Assembly (NCBI GenBank): GCA_963841445.1
Contig: CAWJCP010000002.1
Location: forward strand, 1-64,000
Reading direction: 5' to 3'
DNA from: Mayfieldus sp963841445
GTDB lineage: Bacteria; Actinomycetota; Thermoleophilia; Solirubrobacterales; 70-9
Length of the DNA: 64,000 nucleotides
Positions within the stretch are counted from its first letter, which is position 1. Each line of letters opens with the position of its first letter. The position numbers and the translations under genes were made by a program. This document shows positions 62,448 through 64,000 of this stretch, in pieces. The notes under the pieces were generated by a model. It did no database searches. It was given only the letters and a program-made list of their open reading frames with translations, and had not been told where the DNA came from.

Positions 62448-63259
62448 TCAGGCTCGCGATCCGCTGCCGGCCCGAGCAGGCCGACCTGGTGCTCGGCGAG
62501 CTCGCCGCGCTGGCCCCGAACGGCTTCGAGGAGGAGCAGGGCGCCGACTATGTCGAGTACGCGATCTACGGGGCCGAGGGGGAGCTCCCCGACCTCGGCC
62601 GGCTCGAGGCCGCAACCGGCGAGGGCCTGGTCGAGGTTCAGGCAAGCGAGATCCCCGACGACTGGGCCGATCGCTGGAAGGACTTCCACAAGCCGCTGCT
62701 GATCGGCGAGCGCGTCTGGGTGCGCCCTTCGTGGTGCGAGCCCCGCGAGGGGGCGCTCGACGTCGTCATCGATCCGGGCCGTGCGTTCGGAACCGGCGCC
62801 CACGCGACGACGCGGATGTGCATCGAGGCCTTGACCGAGAACGGCGGCGAGGCCGCCGGGGCCTTGACCGACCTCGGGACCGGATCGGGAGTGCTTGCGA
62901 TCGCGGCCGCGAAGCTGGGCTGGGCCCCGGTCACCGGCTACGACCACGAGGCGGCGGCGCTCGAGGCAACGGCAGCGAACGCCGCCGCCAACGGGGTCGA
63001 GCTGGAGCTCTGCCGGGTCAATCTGCGTGAGACCCTGCCGCCGCTTGACCCGACCGTGGTCGCCAACCTGACGGCGCCGCTGCTGCGCCACCTCGCCGTG
63101 GGCCTGGAGGCACGCGAGCTCCCGAGGCTCCTGGTCTGCTCGGGTTTGCTCGAGAGCGAGGCGGGCGCGGTCAGCGCGGCCTTCGAGAGCGCCGGCCTCG
63201 CGGAGGCCAAGCGACGCTCGGAGGGCGAGTGGGCATCGATATCGTTCGCGCCGCGATGA
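62444..63259 (+). CDS. prmA: Ribosomal protein L11 methyltransferase-like protein
   Basis: A 271-residue class I SAM methyltransferase of the PrmA type. WADRWKDFHKPLLIGERVWVRPSW is the PrmA-specific part; DPGRAFGTGAHATTRMCIEAL and DLGTGSGVLAIAAAKLG bind SAM; NLTAPLLRHL replaces the usual NI-type substrate motif. GTG start overlaps the dnaJ stop. The dnaJ-prmA order is common; whether it acts on L11 is inferred. Confidence 0.93.
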   Translation: MIRLAIRCRPEQADLVLGELAALAPNGFEEEQGADYVEYAIYGAEGELPDLGRLEAATGEGLVEVQASEIPDDWADRWKDFHKPLLIGERVWVRPSWCEPREGALDVVIDPGRAFGTGAHATTRMCIEALTENGGEAAGALTDLGTGSGVLAIAAAKLGWAPVTGYDHEAAALEATAANAAANGVELELCRVNLRETLPPLDPTVVANLTAPLLRHLAVGLEARELPRLLVCSGLLESEAGAVSAAFESAGLAEAKRRSEGEWASISFAPR

Positions 63260-63765
63260 GCCTGCCGCTCGCGGTGACCAGCTACAACATCTCGCTGTTC
63301 CTCCACATCACGGCGGTGATGGTCGGGTTCGGCGCGACCTTCGCCGAGTCGATCATGTTCCCGGTCGCGGTCAAGGCCGGGGTGCGTCACCTCCCCTACG
63401 TGCACAAGCTGCAGCTGGCGATCAACCAATGGTTCGCGACGCCCGCCCTGGTAGTCGTCCTGGCGACGGGCCTCTATCAAGTCGACAAGCTGAATCTGAG
63501 CCTGGGTGAGTTCTGGATCAGCGCCGCCTTTCTGATCGTGATCGCGCTCGGCGCTCTGAACGGCGCCTACTTCATCCCCACCGACCGGCGTCTCGCTCCG
63601 ATGGTCGAGGCGGAGATCGCCGCGGCCGGCGATCGCGAGCTGACCCTCGCCGACCTCTCCGCCGAGTACCAGCGGGCGGGGCGGATCGAGGGGATCGTCG
63701 GCGCGGTCACCGGCCTGCTGCTCGTGATCGCCGTCTACCTGATGGTCGTCAAGCCCGGAGCCTGA
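63256..63765 (+). CDS. DUF2269-like integral membrane protein
   Basis: A 169-residue protein with four membrane segments (SLFLHITAVMVGFGATFAESI, FATPALVVVLATGLYQV, FWISAAFLIVIALGALNGAYF, IVGAVTGLLLVIAVYLMVV). The first segment carries LHI, as in DUF2269. Function unknown. The ATG overlaps the prmA stop (ATGA), so it belongs to the hrcA operon by position. Confidence 0.75.
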   Translation: MSLPLAVTSYNISLFLHITAVMVGFGATFAESIMFPVAVKAGVRHLPYVHKLQLAINQWFATPALVVVLATGLYQVDKLNLSLGEFWISAAFLIVIALGALNGAYFIPTDRRLAPMVEAEIAAAGDRELTLADLSAEYQRAGRIEGIVGAVTGLLLVIAVYLMVVKPGA

Positions 63766-63772
63766 TTCGGGC

Positions 63773-64000
63773 TTGAACGACCGCCCGCACCGCGAGCTTC
63801 CGGTCGCGGTCTTCGACTCCGGGGTCGGCGGCCTCACCGTCCTTCACGAGTGCCTCGTATCGCTGCCCGAGGAGGACTTCCTCTATCTCGGCGACAGCTC
63901 CCAGTTTCCCTACGGGATCAAGGGCAGCGGGGAGCTGCGGGGGCGGGTCGAGCAGGTCAGCGCCTTCCTGCTGGCGCGCGGCGCGAAGCTGCTCGTCGTC
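63773..64000 (+). CDS. murI: Glutamate racemase, 3' truncated by the window
   Basis: The first 76 residues of MurI: VAVFDSGVGGLTVLHECLVSLPEED with the catalytic-region Asp and Ser, and YLGDSSQFPYGIKG. It supplies D-glutamate for peptidoglycan. TTG at 63773, 8 nt after the DUF2269 stop, is the only start close to the family N-terminus. The second catalytic Cys region lies outside the window. Confidence 0.93.
   Translation, partial: MNDRPHRELPVAVFDSGVGGLTVLHECLVSLPEEDFLYLGDSSQFPYGIKGSGELRGRVEQVSAFLLARGAKLLVV

Overview
The window is about 64 kb of very GC-rich, densely packed chromosome, mostly core genes on the + strand. Gene content and order (tig-clpP-clpX, valS-folC, ndk-maf-mreBCD-mrdA-rodA-rng-rplU-rpmA, obgE-proB-proA-nadD-rsfS, leuS, comEA-comEC-holA, rpsT/murJ, lepA, hrcA-dnaJ-prmA, murI), frequent GTG starts, and ATGA/GTGA overlaps suggest a deep-branching actinobacterium, most likely of the class Thermoleophilia (Solirubrobacterales-like). 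That placement is inference from gene content. I see no insertion sequence, prophage, CRISPR array or rRNA; one tRNA (Ala-GGC) is present.

Layout. 1-1.3 kb: a decayed GH15 glycoside hydrolase gene. 1.3-7.4 kb: ferritin-like protein, CorA-type transporter, CtaG, trigger factor, MsrA, ClpP and a secreted M23 peptidase. 7.4-8.3 kb: a DUF559 nuclease-like gene whose start and stop codons each lie inside a copy of the same 35-bp inverted repeat. 8.5-9.8 kb: ClpX, then a cluster of hairpins. 9.9-11.5 kb: alpha/beta hydrolase and EAL-domain protein (minus strand). 11.7-17.4 kb: valS, folC, two small membrane/zinc-ribbon genes, ndk, maf. 17.6-25.8 kb: the rod-shape operon running into RNase E/G, L21 and L27. 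26.4-32.6 kb: obgE, Nudix, proline biosynthesis, nadD, rsfS, a DivIVA-like coiled-coil protein and tRNA-Ala. 32.7-36.1 kb: a membrane protein, an ArsR-SRPBCC-VOC regulon and two minus-strand hypotheticals. 36.2-45.8 kb: leuS, cupin, acylphosphatase, comEA-comEC, two low-complexity exported proteins and holA. 46-56.6 kb: rpsT, murJ and an envelope-glycan region with two paralogous GT-C-like membrane proteins, GtrA, a PMT-family glycosyltransferase and a secreted GH92 mannosidase. 56.7-64 kb: lepA, small accessory genes, a two-subunit hotdog dehydratase, hrcA-dnaJ-prmA, a DUF2269 protein and the start of murI.

The genes fall into a few working groups: proteostasis (tig, clpP, clpX, hrcA, dnaJ, msrA, M23), wall synthesis and shape (mreBCD, mrdA, rodA, murJ, murI), translation (valS, leuS, rplU, rpmA, rpsT, rsfS, obgE, lepA, tRNA-Ala, prmA), competence (comEA, comEC) and envelope glycans.

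Points that most deserve follow-up: the inverted-repeat-bounded DUF559 cassette; a low-GC, three-hairpin in-frame insertion in valS; many genes with a -10-like TANNNT box ending 5-10 nt before the start codon, implying widespread leaderless mRNAs; CTG as a probable start codon for clpX, maf and comEC; two families of dispersed intergenic palindromes; and the duplicated uncharacterised GT-C-like family beside GH92.
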